Notes under the pieces: generated by a model
Databases searched by the model: none
The model's input: only the letters and a program-made list of their open reading frames with translations
What the model was told of the DNA's origin: nothing
Part shown: positions 37,321-45,283 of the stretch, one piece after another
Position numbering within the stretch: the first letter of the stretch is position 1
Layout: each line of letters begins with the position of its first letter
Source: Clostridiales bacterium
GTDB taxonomy: Bacteria; Bacillota; Clostridia; Lachnospirales; Lachnospiraceae
DNA length: 55,610 bases
Direction: 5' to 3'
Assembly: GCA_021203365.1 (NCBI GenBank)
Contig: JAJQBI010000014.1
Location: forward strand, 1-55,610
Translations under genes and position numbers: made by a program

Positions 37321-37851
37321 ATGCAGATTCAATTATTCAAGGTGATTTCAAATGAGGGCTTTGCTCTTCATGAGTCTGTGCCCTTTGAGCCGGATGAGAT
37401 CCGTTTTCAGCTGGGGGTGTTCCCGGTTCTGGAGAAGACGCCGGTGGAGCTGAGTATTGTCAATGTGGGCGATAAGGTTCTGGAGATTGAGGGAAGGGGA
37501 AGCGTGACGGTGTCTATTCCCTGTGACCGTTGTCTTACGGATGTCCCCACAGAGATACCTTATGAGATCCGGCGCAGGCTGGATATGAAGCTTGCCGATG
37601 AGGATCGGGTGAAGAATCTGGATGAGAGCAGCTATCTGACTGGAATGGACCTGGATGTGGACCGACTGGTCTGTCTTGAGGTACTGATAAACTGGCCGTT
37701 TAAGGTTTTGTGCAGAAACGATTGCAAAGGACTCTGCAGCCGGTGCGGGAGAAACCTCAATAACGGTCCCTGCGGATGCAAGGAGGAACCCAAAGACCCC
37801 CGCATGGCAGCTATCAGTGATATATTCAGTAAGTGTAAGGAGGAGGTGTAA
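37321..37851 (+). CDS. YceD/DUF177 family protein
   Basis: A 176-residue protein of the DUF177 family, which nearly always precedes rpmF and is linked to 23S rRNA maturation. Four cysteines in the C-terminal half, C-x2-C in IPCDRCLTD and later LCRNDCKGLCSRCGRN with a terminal CGC, suggest zinc binding. ATG 37321 follows TAGGAG at seven bases. rpmF begins three bases after its stop codon. Confidence 0.93.
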   Translation: MQIQLFKVISNEGFALHESVPFEPDEIRFQLGVFPVLEKTPVELSIVNVGDKVLEIEGRGSVTVSIPCDRCLTDVPTEIPYEIRRRLDMKLADEDRVKNLDESSYLTGMDLDVDRLVCLEVLINWPFKVLCRNDCKGLCSRCGRNLNNGPCGCKEEPKDPRMAAISDIFSKCKEEV

Positions 37852-37854
37852 CAG

Positions 37855-38037
37855 ATGTCCATTTGTCCGAAGAATAAAACTTCCAAGGCAAGACGTGACA
37901 AGAGAAGAGCCCAGTGGAAGATGGCGGCTCCCAATCTTGTGAAATGCAGCAAGTGCGGCGCTCTTATGATGCCCCACAGAGTCTGCAAGGCCTGCGGAAG
38001 TTATAATAAGAAAGAGATCATCAAGATCGAAGACTGA
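37855..38037 (+). CDS. rpmF: 50S ribosomal protein L32
   Basis: A 60-residue protein with the zinc-ribbon C-x2-C...C-x2-C (KCSKCGALMMPHRVCKACG) and the basic start SICPKNKTSKARRDKRRAQ. This is the cysteine-containing (zinc) form. GGAGGTG, at the end of yceD, supplies the ribosome site. A strong terminator follows; plsX, which is common after rpmF, is absent here. Confidence 0.98.
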   Translation: MSICPKNKTSKARRDKRRAQWKMAAPNLVKCSKCGALMMPHRVCKACGSYNKKEIIKIED

Positions 38038-38048
38038 TACAGGAAGAA

Positions 38049-38086
38049 TTCCCTGTCGCCCATGCGGGCGGCAGGGATTTTTTTTG
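38049..38086 (+). terminator. Terminator of yceD-rpmF
   Basis: CCCTGTCGCCC-ATGC-GGGCGGCAGGG (38051-38076) forms a GC-rich stem followed by ATTTTTTTT. Confidence 0.92.
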
Positions 38087-38102
38087 CTCATGAATCGGTC
38101 AC

Positions 38103-39125
38103 TTATCTGAGCGTGTGCAGCAGATAGGGCAGGGTATGTCTCAGGTATTCCATCTGCTGCTCCGGACTGTGAAGAAAGCTGCCGCTGCAGGAGAACCAGG
38201 TATAGCAGGTATCCCGGGTGGCTTTTTTGCGGAGCTTCCGGTCCAGGCAGACGCTTAAGATCTTCGGCATGGCGGTATCCTCTGAGGGTATGTAATCGTA
38301 GTCCCTGTAATTGGAGTAGTATTGCCGGAGCTTTCCATTCGTGGTACGCACAGACAGCGTGGCCTGTGTTCCGGAACCCTCAATGGCAAACCCTTCTCCC
38401 TGGGCTGAAAAGGAAACCGGCATTTCCTCCGGAAGCAGAAGAGAAAGCCGGAGGCTTTCCCCTGTGAAATTCGAGGAGCTGACCTGATAGTGTCCCTCCC
38501 ACAGATTCAGGCAGGAGAGCATTTTCCAGATCCGGCCCAGTCCCAGAAGATCCTCCTCATTGTGTCCCAGAATCTCCTCCAGAAGAAAAGAATCCCGGTT
38601 TTTCACATACCTGGAATACAGGCGGATACACTGTCCGCCGTCACAGTATTTCCGGGGGCTGCTTCCCAGACGGTTTTCCAAATCCGGCTGGCGCATGTGC
38701 GAAAGCTTTAACAGTCTCTTCAGCGGCTTCAGACTCCGGTAAAGATCGACAGAGGGAAGCTCCCTTTGAAAAGGGGAGGCCATTCCCCGGTATCTGTATC
38801 GGGCCTCCAGAAACGGCTGGTCAAAGGCGTCTCCGTTATACTGGACGGTACAGCTGTAATCCTGGAGAAAACGGGAAAAATTTTCCAGAAGAAGGGGCTC
38901 CTCCTCCGCATTTTCCCCCATCCACTGATACAGGCTCCAGCCGTCTTTTTCCCAGGCTGCCGCGCCGATCAGGTACAGAAAGGAGGAATCCCTGGACAGA
39001 CCGGTGGTTTCTATGTCATAAAACACAGGCCGGAATTGGGATATTCGGAAATGATTTTTCCCGTCCTTTTGCACCTGATCCAGGTGAGGGAAGTCTTCCA
39101 AAATCGGTAATTTTTTAACAATCAC
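38103..39125 (-). CDS. Ribonuclease H-like protein of the YprB family
   Basis: A 340-residue protein with a DEDD exonuclease-type fold: FYDIETTGLSRDSSFLYLIGAA carries the first D-x-E, VQYNGDAFDQPFLEAR the second D, and HNEEDLLGLGRIW the third. YprB-type proteins are predicted 3'-5' exonucleases; the physiological target is unknown. The C-terminal 130 residues are beta-rich and not assigned. The start is GTG 39125, with AAAGGAACC 12-18 bases upstream. It is transcribed alone and converges with rpmF. Confidence 0.85.
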   Translation of the reverse strand: MIVKKLPILEDFPHLDQVQKDGKNHFRISQFRPVFYDIETTGLSRDSSFLYLIGAAAWEKDGWSLYQWMGENAEEEPLLLENFSRFLQDYSCTVQYNGDAFDQPFLEARYRYRGMASPFQRELPSVDLYRSLKPLKRLLKLSHMRQPDLENRLGSSPRKYCDGGQCIRLYSRYVKNRDSFLLEEILGHNEEDLLGLGRIWKMLSCLNLWEGHYQVSSSNFTGESLRLSLLLPEEMPVSFSAQGEGFAIEGSGTQATLSVRTTNGKLRQYYSNYRDYDYIPSEDTAMPKILSVCLDRKLRKKATRDTCYTWFSCSGSFLHSPEQQMEYLRHTLPYLLHTLR

Positions 39126-39248
39126 GGCAAAAAGGTTCCTTTCTCAGATTGTTTTTAAGTATACACAATTTTTTGCAAATTAATAGTGTAATTTTGCCCA
39201 AAAAAGAGTTATAGTAGATATAAGAAAACAACAAAGGAGGGAAAGAGT

Positions 39249-40565
39249 ATGGCATTTTTGACCTTTAAGGGCGGCATCCACCCTTATGATGGAAAAGAAT
39301 TGTCAAAAAACAGCCCGATCGAAAGCTACCAGCCTCAGGGGGAGATGGTCTATCCCCTTTCCCAGCATATCGGCGCTCCGGCAACGCCGCTGGTGAAGAA
39401 GGGCGATCATGTCCTTGTGGGACAGAAGATCGCGGAGGCGGGCGGTTTTGTCTCTGCTCCGGTGCATGCGTCTGTGTCCGGAAAAGTAAAGACGATTGAG
39501 AAGCGGCTGACAGCGACCGGCACCATGGCCGATGCCATTATTATCGAAAATGACCAGCAGTACGAAGAAACGGAATTTATCCCGGCGGATCCGGATACTC
39601 TTACAAAGGAGGAAATCCTCAGCCGCATCCGCGAGGGCGGCGTAGTGGGAATGGGAGGCGCGGGTTTCCCCACCCAGGTAAAACTCTCCCCCAAGGAGCC
39701 GGAGAAAATCGATCATGTTCTTGTCAACGGCGCGGAGTGTGAACCCTATCTGACCAGTGATTACCGCAGAATGCTGGAGGAGCCGGAGGTGGTGATCGGC
39801 GGCCTTGAAATCATTCTGAAGCTTTTTCCGAAGGCGAAGGGCTGCATCTGCATTGAGGACAACAAACCCGACTGCATTGAGAAAATGACCGAGCTGACCA
39901 AAAATCACCCCAACATTGAGGTGAAAACTCTGAAAACCAAGTATCCCCAGGGCGGTGAGCGTGTGCTGATCTACGCGGTGACCGGCCGGGAGATCAATTC
40001 TACCATGCTTCCGGCGGATGTGGGCTGTGTGGTGGACAACATTGATACGGTGGCCGCGGTTTATCACGCGGTGAAGGAGGGACGGCCTCTCATTGACCGG
40101 ATTGTCACAGTCACCGGCGATGCCATTCGCAAGCCGAAGAATTTCACCGTTCGGACCGGAACCAATATGCGGGAGCTGATCGAGGCCGCCGGCGGGCTGA
40201 CGGATCCTGTGACAAAGGTGATTTCCGGCGGCCCCATGATGGGATTCGCCCTGTACAGCCTGGATGTACCCTGTGTAAAAACTACCTCGGCCTTTCTCTG
40301 TCTGGAAAAGGATCCGGTGGCGGAGGCGAAGGCCACCGCCTGTATCAACTGCGGCCGCTGTGTCTCCGTCTGTCCGGGCCATGTGATTCCGGCCCGTCTG
40401 GCTACTTTCGCGGAGCGGGGAGATATGGAAAGCTTTCAGAAATATGACGGTATGGAGTGCTGTGAATGCGGCTGCTGCAGTTATATCTGTCCGGCCAAAA
40501 GGCCTCTGACCCAGAGTATTAAATCCATGCGGAAAATGGTACTTGCCAGCCGCAGAAAGAAATAG
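39249..40565 (+). CDS. rnfC: Rnf electron transport complex subunit RnfC
   Basis: A 438-residue peripheral subunit that oxidises NADH or reduces NAD+ in the ferredoxin:NAD+ oxidoreductase (Rnf) complex, which pumps Na+ or H+. Seen: FKGGIHPYDGKELS start, FMN/NADH-binding region GGAGFPTQVKLS and VNGAECEPYLTSDYR, and two 4Fe-4S motifs CINCGRCVSVCP and CCECGCCSYICP near the C terminus. AAAGGAGGG precedes the ATG. It is first in the operon order C-D-G-E-A-B typical of Clostridia. Confidence 0.97.
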   Translation: MAFLTFKGGIHPYDGKELSKNSPIESYQPQGEMVYPLSQHIGAPATPLVKKGDHVLVGQKIAEAGGFVSAPVHASVSGKVKTIEKRLTATGTMADAIIIENDQQYEETEFIPADPDTLTKEEILSRIREGGVVGMGGAGFPTQVKLSPKEPEKIDHVLVNGAECEPYLTSDYRRMLEEPEVVIGGLEIILKLFPKAKGCICIEDNKPDCIEKMTELTKNHPNIEVKTLKTKYPQGGERVLIYAVTGREINSTMLPADVGCVVDNIDTVAAVYHAVKEGRPLIDRIVTVTGDAIRKPKNFTVRTGTNMRELIEAAGGLTDPVTKVISGGPMMGFALYSLDVPCVKTTSAFLCLEKDPVAEAKATACINCGRCVSVCPGHVIPARLATFAERGDMESFQKYDGMECCECGCCSYICPAKRPLTQSIKSMRKMVLASRRKK

Positions 40566-40579
40566 AGGGAGGCAAAAGA

Positions 40580-41554
40580 ATGGAGCAAATGTTACACGTA
40601 TCATCCAATCCCCATGTGCGGGACCGGATGACCACGAGCAGAATCATGCAGCTTGTGGCTCTGGCTCTTCTGCCGACCACACTGTTTGGAATCTGGAACT
40701 TCGGTTTCCACGCCCTTCTGGTGGTGCTGGTGTCCGTGGCTTCCAGTGTATTTTTTGAGTGGATTTATGAAAAGCTGATGCATAAGCCCATCACCATCGA
40801 TGATTTCAGCGCGGTGGTCACGGGACTTCTCCTGGGGCTGAACATGCCGCCGGCCATTCCGCTTTGGGTGCCGGTTCTGGGAACGTTTTTCGCCATTATT
40901 GTGGTAAAACAGCTTTTTGGCGGCCTGGGCCAGAACTTCATGAATCCGGCGCTGGCCGGCCGGTGCTTCCTGCTGATTTCCTTTGCCGGACTGATGACGG
41001 ATTTTGGCGTGGATAATTACAGCGGCGTGGTGGATACCGTCAGCGGAGCCACCGCCATGGCGGCTCTGAAAAATCAGGGCTTTACCTCAGATTCCATCTC
41101 TGTCTGGAATCTTTTCCTGGGAAATGTACAGGGGACCATCGGTGAAACCTCGGCACTGGCCATTCTGATCGGCGCTGTGATACTTCTGGCTTTTAAGATC
41201 ATCAGCCCCCGGGTGCCCCTTACATATATTGGAAGCCTTTCCGTGATTGTGATTATTTATATGCTGGCCACGGGGATGGGATTCAATGTGGGATATCTTT
41301 TTACCCATATCTTTGGCGGCGGCCTGATGCTGGGAGCCTGGTTTATGGCGACAGACTATGTGACCACGCCCATTACCCCCAAGGGACAGATCCTTTACGG
41401 CTGCTGCCTGGGATTTCTGACCGCCATGTTCCGTCTTTTTGGCGGGTCGGCAGAAGGCGTATCCTATGCCATTATCTTCTGTAACCTTCTGGTGCCGCTG
41501 ATCGAAAAGGTGACACGGCCCACCGCATTTGGGAAAGGAGGGAAAAAGGCATGA
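40580..41554 (+). CDS. rnfD: Rnf complex membrane subunit RnfD
   Basis: A 324-residue integral membrane protein with about nine to ten segments. DTVSGATAMAAL carries the threonine to which FMN is covalently attached in this family. Also typical are LGLNMPPAIPLWVPVLG and NFMNPALAGRCFLL. It overlaps rnfG by four bases (ATGA). Confidence 0.97.
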   Translation: MEQMLHVSSNPHVRDRMTTSRIMQLVALALLPTTLFGIWNFGFHALLVVLVSVASSVFFEWIYEKLMHKPITIDDFSAVVTGLLLGLNMPPAIPLWVPVLGTFFAIIVVKQLFGGLGQNFMNPALAGRCFLLISFAGLMTDFGVDNYSGVVDTVSGATAMAALKNQGFTSDSISVWNLFLGNVQGTIGETSALAILIGAVILLAFKIISPRVPLTYIGSLSVIVIIYMLATGMGFNVGYLFTHIFGGGLMLGAWFMATDYVTTPITPKGQILYGCCLGFLTAMFRLFGGSAEGVSYAIIFCNLLVPLIEKVTRPTAFGKGGKKA

Positions 41555-42165
41555 AAAATTCTTTGATCAGGGATGCCATGGCGCTGACAGTGATTACCCT
41601 TGTGGCCGGTTTCCTCCTGGGCGTAACCTATAATATCACCAAGGATCCCATTGCAGAGCAGGAAGCCATGGCCAAGGACGAGGCCTATCAGACAGTCTTT
41701 GAGGATGCGGTTTCCTATGAGGAGGTTTTCTCCGGGGAGGACGAAGCGCTGGAGGCCTGTCTGGATGAAAACGGATATACGGCCCAGAGCATTGACGAGG
41801 TCATGGAAGCCCTGGATGCGGACGGAAATCTGCTGGGCTATGTGATGACAGTTACCACCTCAGAGGGCTACGGCGGCGATATCCAGTTCGCCATGGGTGT
41901 GACCCTGGATGGAACCCTGAATGGAATTTCCATTCTTTCCATCAGTGAGACCGCCGGCCTTGGAATGCGTGCAGACACAGACGATTTTAAGGACCAGTTT
42001 AAGGACAGGAATGTGGAATCTTTTATCTACACCAAAAACGGTGCCACCGAGGACAATGAAATTGATGCCTTAAGCGGCGCTACCATCACCACCAATGCCA
42101 TGACCAACGGCGTGAACGCCGGGCTTCTGGCATTCCGGTATGAGGAAGGAGGAGCTGAATCATGA
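41551..42165 (+). CDS. rnfG: Rnf complex FMN subunit RnfG
   Basis: A 204-residue protein with one N-terminal membrane anchor (about 10-28) and an extracytoplasmic FMN-binding domain. The covalent FMN site is LSGATITTNAMTNGV. The region before it (GYVMTVTTSEGYGGDIQFAMGV) fits the FMN_bind fold. It overlaps both neighbours by four bases, which indicates tight coupling. Confidence 0.96.
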   Translation: MKNSLIRDAMALTVITLVAGFLLGVTYNITKDPIAEQEAMAKDEAYQTVFEDAVSYEEVFSGEDEALEACLDENGYTAQSIDEVMEALDADGNLLGYVMTVTTSEGYGGDIQFAMGVTLDGTLNGISILSISETAGLGMRADTDDFKDQFKDRNVESFIYTKNGATEDNEIDALSGATITTNAMTNGVNAGLLAFRYEEGGAES

Positions 42166-42875
42166 AAGCAAATACGCCTGCGGAACGGCTGAAAAACGGC
42201 ATTCTCACAGAGAATCCAACCTTTGTCCTGATGCTGGGAATGTGTCCCACTCTTGCCGTTACAACCTCCGCCACCAACGGAATCGGCATGGGGCTTACAA
42301 CCACCGTTATTCTGGCCATGTCCAATCTGTTTATCTCCCTGCTTCGGAACTTTATTCCGGATCGGGTTCGCATGCCCTCCTACATTGTGGTTGTGGCATC
42401 CTTTGTAACCATTGTTCAGCTGCTGCTTCAGGGCTATATTCCCAGTCTTTATGACTCCCTGGGTATTTATATCCCGCTGATTGTGGTAAACTGTATTATT
42501 CTGGGCCGGGCGGAGGCCTACGCATCTAAAAATCCGCCCCTTGCGTCCCTCTTTGACGGGATCGGCATGGGACTTGGCTTCACCATTAGCATCACCTGCA
42601 TCGGCGCGGTGCGTGAGCTTCTGGGAGCGGGTCAGCTGTTTGGATATCAGGTTCTTCCCCTGGCGGATTCCGCGGCGGGTGTGGCGGGCTATCAGCCTAT
42701 CACTATTTTTATTCTTGCGCCGGGAGCCTTTTTTGTCCTTGCCATGCTGGCCGCCATTCTGAACAAATTCAAGCTGGGGGCGGCGAAGAGAGGAATCGAT
42801 CCAAGCCAGGGCTGCGCGGGATGCGCAGGCTGCGGCAATACCGCGTGCAGCGGGAAAGGAGGCAGTGAGGCATGA
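42162..42875 (+). CDS. rnfE: Rnf complex membrane subunit RnfE, with a cysteine-rich tail
   Basis: A 237-residue protein with six hydrophobic segments. NPTFVLMLGMCPTLAVTTSATNGIGMG and VNCIILGRAEAYASKNPP are diagnostic, and the cysteines in these segments bind a membrane 2Fe-2S cluster with RnfA. After the last segment there is an extra tail of about 30 residues ending CAGCAGCGNTAC (C-x2-C-x2-C-x4-C), which could bind a metal. I am not certain how widespread that tail is. Confidence 0.96.
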   Translation: MKANTPAERLKNGILTENPTFVLMLGMCPTLAVTTSATNGIGMGLTTTVILAMSNLFISLLRNFIPDRVRMPSYIVVVASFVTIVQLLLQGYIPSLYDSLGIYIPLIVVNCIILGRAEAYASKNPPLASLFDGIGMGLGFTISITCIGAVRELLGAGQLFGYQVLPLADSAAGVAGYQPITIFILAPGAFFVLAMLAAILNKFKLGAAKRGIDPSQGCAGCAGCGNTACSGKGGSEA

Positions 42876-43447
42876 AAGAAATGTTTCTGATCATCATTGG
42901 CTCGGCTTTTGTGAACAACGTGGTGCTCAGCCAGTTTCTGGGTCTTTGTCCTTTCCTTGGGATTTCCAAAAAGACAGAGACCGCGGCGGGCATGGGAGGC
43001 GCTGTGATTTTCGTTATTACCATCTCCTCCTTTGTGGCCAGCCTGATCTACCAGTTTATTCTGGTTCCCCTGAATCTCACCTATCTGCAGACCATTGTGT
43101 TTATCCTGGTTATCGCGGCTCTGGTGCAGCTGCTGGAGATGTTTCTGAAGAAGTCCATTCCCTCCCTCTATAAGGGACTGGGAATCTATCTTCCGCTGAT
43201 CACCACCAACTGTGCGGTTCTGGGCGTTGCGCTGAACAATGTGTCGGACGGCTATGGAGTTCTGAAAAGCACGGTGAATGGTTTTGCCACGGCGGTTGGT
43301 TTCCTGGTGGCCATTGTGCTTATGGCCAGCATACGGGAAAAGACGGAAAATAACGACATTCCCAAAGCTTTTCAGGGTTTCCCCATTACCCTGATCACCG
43401 CGGGTCTGATGGCCATCTCATTTTTCGGATTTTCCGGACTGATTTAA
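42872..43447 (+). CDS. rnfA: Rnf complex membrane subunit RnfA
   Basis: A 191-residue protein with six segments, homologous to RnfE but inverted in the membrane. Seen: FVNNVVLSQFLGLCPFLGIS and YLPLITTNCAVLGVAL, which carry the cluster-binding cysteines. It overlaps rnfE by four bases and is followed after 12 bases by rnfB. Confidence 0.97.
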   Translation: MKEMFLIIIGSAFVNNVVLSQFLGLCPFLGISKKTETAAGMGGAVIFVITISSFVASLIYQFILVPLNLTYLQTIVFILVIAALVQLLEMFLKKSIPSLYKGLGIYLPLITTNCAVLGVALNNVSDGYGVLKSTVNGFATAVGFLVAIVLMASIREKTENNDIPKAFQGFPITLITAGLMAISFFGFSGLI

Positions 43448-43459
43448 GGAGGGAATGAT

Positions 43460-44287
43460 ATGGATATAACAGCGGTATTGGTCGCGACGGTTCTGGTCGC
43501 GGCGGTGGGTCTGATTATCGGCATTCTCCTGGGAGTCGCCGGAAAAAAGTTTGCCGTGGAAGTGGATGAGCGGGAAACAGCCATTCGGGCAGCCCTCCCC
43601 GGAAATAACTGCGGCGGCTGCGGATATGCCGGGTGCGACGCTCTGGCGGCGGCCATTGTCAAGGGAGAAGCTCCGGTGAACGGATGTCCCGTGGGCGGAG
43701 ACCCGGTGGGAAAGGCGATCGCCGGAATCATGGGCCAGGAAGTGGTGGAGACTGCCCGGCAGGCTGCCTATGTGAAATGCGTCGGAACCTGTGAAAAGAC
43801 GAGAAAGAATTACGCCTACACCGGTGTGGAGGACTGTGAGATGATGGCCTTCGTTCCCGGCGGCGGCGCCAAGGCCTGTGCCTATGGATGCCTTGGGTTT
43901 GGAAGCTGTGTGAAGGCCTGTCCCTTTGACGCCATTCACATTGTGGACGGAATCGCGGTGGTGGACCGGGATGCCTGCAAAGCCTGCGGAAAATGTGTGG
44001 CCAAATGTCCCCGTCATCTCATTGAGCTGGCACCCTATGACCAGAGCATTTTTGTAGGCTGCAGCTCCAGTGCGAAAGGCAAGGCGGTGACCTCCGCCTG
44101 TGATCTGGGCTGCATCGGCTGTAAGAAATGTGAGAAGACCTGCCCCAACGGCGCGATTACTGTGACCAGCTTCTGCGCCCATGTGGATTACGGGAAATGT
44201 ACCAACTGCGGCGCCTGCCGGGAAGTATGTCCACGGGGCGTGATTCAGGATCTCCTCGCACCGAAAACAGAAGGAAAAACGGCCTGA
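43460..44287 (+). CDS. rnfB: Rnf complex iron-sulfur subunit RnfB
   Basis: A 275-residue ferredoxin-accepting subunit. One N-terminal membrane helix (about 5-27), then the 4Fe-4S motif NCGGCGYAGCDAL with a fourth cysteine in GCPVGG, and four ferredoxin-type motifs: CLGFGSCVKACP, CKACGKCVAKCP, CIGCKKCEKTCP and CTNCGACREVCP. This is the long multi-cluster form of Clostridia. AAGGAGGG precedes the ATG. It is the last gene of the operon; the PPTase gene begins 23 bases later. Confidence 0.97.
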   Translation: MDITAVLVATVLVAAVGLIIGILLGVAGKKFAVEVDERETAIRAALPGNNCGGCGYAGCDALAAAIVKGEAPVNGCPVGGDPVGKAIAGIMGQEVVETARQAAYVKCVGTCEKTRKNYAYTGVEDCEMMAFVPGGGAKACAYGCLGFGSCVKACPFDAIHIVDGIAVVDRDACKACGKCVAKCPRHLIELAPYDQSIFVGCSSSAKGKAVTSACDLGCIGCKKCEKTCPNGAITVTSFCAHVDYGKCTNCGACREVCPRGVIQDLLAPKTEGKTA

Positions 44288-44310
44288 CGGGTCTGTTTTA
44301 AGAAACGTTT

Positions 44311-44931
44311 ATGAGAAGTGTGAATATTTTTCTGGCGGATCCCCGTGTGCTTGCGGGGAGGGAGGAAGAGCTGCTTTCGCGGATCGCCCCCTGTTATGCT
44401 CATAAATATGAACAGAGCGCACAGAAAAAGGAAAAGCTTCAGGAGCTGGCCTCCGGACTCCTTTTGCAGAAATATCTGGGAGTTGCCAGGGATGAGTCCC
44501 TTCGATATAACCGGTATGGGAAGCCCCGGCTTGCCGCAGGGAAGCCGTATTTCAGCCTTTCCCACAGTGAAAATCGAGTGGCTCTGGCCATTTCGGACTG
44601 TGAGGTGGGCCTGGATGTGGAGAAAATCATGCCCTTTCATGAGGCGGTTGTAAAGAAGGTGTATACTCTGGGACAGGCGGAAGAACTGTCTGCCCTGGAG
44701 GGTGAGGAACGGGACGCACGGTACACCGGAATCTGGACAGAAAACGAGGCGGTGCTCAAGCTTGAGGGCGGCGGCTTTGAGGAAGTCTGGAAAAAAGGCT
44801 CCCATATTCTGGAGAAGGAGAGCCTTTGGAACGCCTGGATTTATACCCACAGAGAGGGAGATTACTTTCTGTCCTGTGCGGCCTTTGAAAGCCTGAGGGT
44901 GAGTTTGGAGAAGGCGGATCTCCTGATTTAA
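44311..44931 (+). CDS. 4'-phosphopantetheinyl transferase, Sfp superfamily
   Basis: A 206-residue enzyme that would transfer phosphopantetheine from CoA to a carrier protein serine. Seen: LLLQKYLG...RYNRYGKPRL, YFSLSHSENRVALAIS, VGLDVEKI with the metal-binding D-x-E, and the WTENEAVLKLEG helix (WT-x-x-EA-x-x-K). The ribosome site is poor (AAGAAACG), so it may depend on readthrough from rnfB. It ends 9 bases before a strong terminator, and an acyl-carrier-like gene follows at 45030, its likely substrate. Confidence 0.93.
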   Translation: MRSVNIFLADPRVLAGREEELLSRIAPCYAHKYEQSAQKKEKLQELASGLLLQKYLGVARDESLRYNRYGKPRLAAGKPYFSLSHSENRVALAISDCEVGLDVEKIMPFHEAVVKKVYTLGQAEELSALEGEERDARYTGIWTENEAVLKLEGGGFEEVWKKGSHILEKESLWNAWIYTHREGDYFLSCAAFESLRVSLEKADLLI

Positions 44932-44937
44932 AAAGGA

Positions 44938-44990
44938 AAAAAGATACCGGACACTTTTAAAAAAAGTGTTCTGGTATCTTTTTTTTTGAC
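44938..44990 (+). terminator. Strong terminator between the PPTase and carrier-protein genes
   Basis: AAAAAAGATACCGGACACTT-TTAAAAA-AAGTGTTCTGGTATCTTTTTTTTT forms a long stem with a U tract and also works in reverse. The T run adjoins TTGACA (44986-44991), and TATAAA follows at 45005-45010, an imperfectly spaced promoter candidate for the next genes. Confidence 0.9.
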
Positions 44991-45029
44991 AGAATAAAAT
45001 AGACTTATAAAAAAACGGAGGTATTTACA

Positions 45030-45269
45030 ATGACAAGGGATGAAGTAATTGCAAAGATGATCGAGTACGCGGCGATGGCTTTTAAAGCGGATCCGTCAAA
45101 ATTAAGTGCGGATACGGACATTGCGAAGGAGCTGGGCGTGGCTTCCACACAGAGAGTGGCCATGAGCGCCTCAATTGAGAATGATTTTGACGTAATGATT
45201 CCGGTGGCCCGGTTCGGAAACTACAAGACCATCGGAGATCTGGCGGACTATGTGATCTCTGAAATGTGA
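45030..45269 (+). CDS. Acyl-carrier-like protein with an altered DSL motif
   Basis: A 79-residue four-helix carrier fold: helix I EVIAKMIEYAAMAFKAD, then LSADTDIAKELGVASTQRVAMSASIENDFDV, and a final helix IGDLADYVISEM. At the phosphopantetheine position the usual D-S-L is A-S-T (A38-S39-T40), so the acceptor serine is present but its neighbours differ from fatty-acid ACPs. This suggests a specialised carrier that may need its own transferase (encoded upstream) or may not be modified. CGGAGG precedes the ATG, and its TGA overlaps a GTG of the next frame. The next gene is the thiolase-like enzyme. Confidence 0.85.
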   Translation: MTRDEVIAKMIEYAAMAFKADPSKLSADTDIAKELGVASTQRVAMSASIENDFDVMIPVARFGNYKTIGDLADYVISEM

Positions 45270-45283
45270 AAGGTGACAAAATT

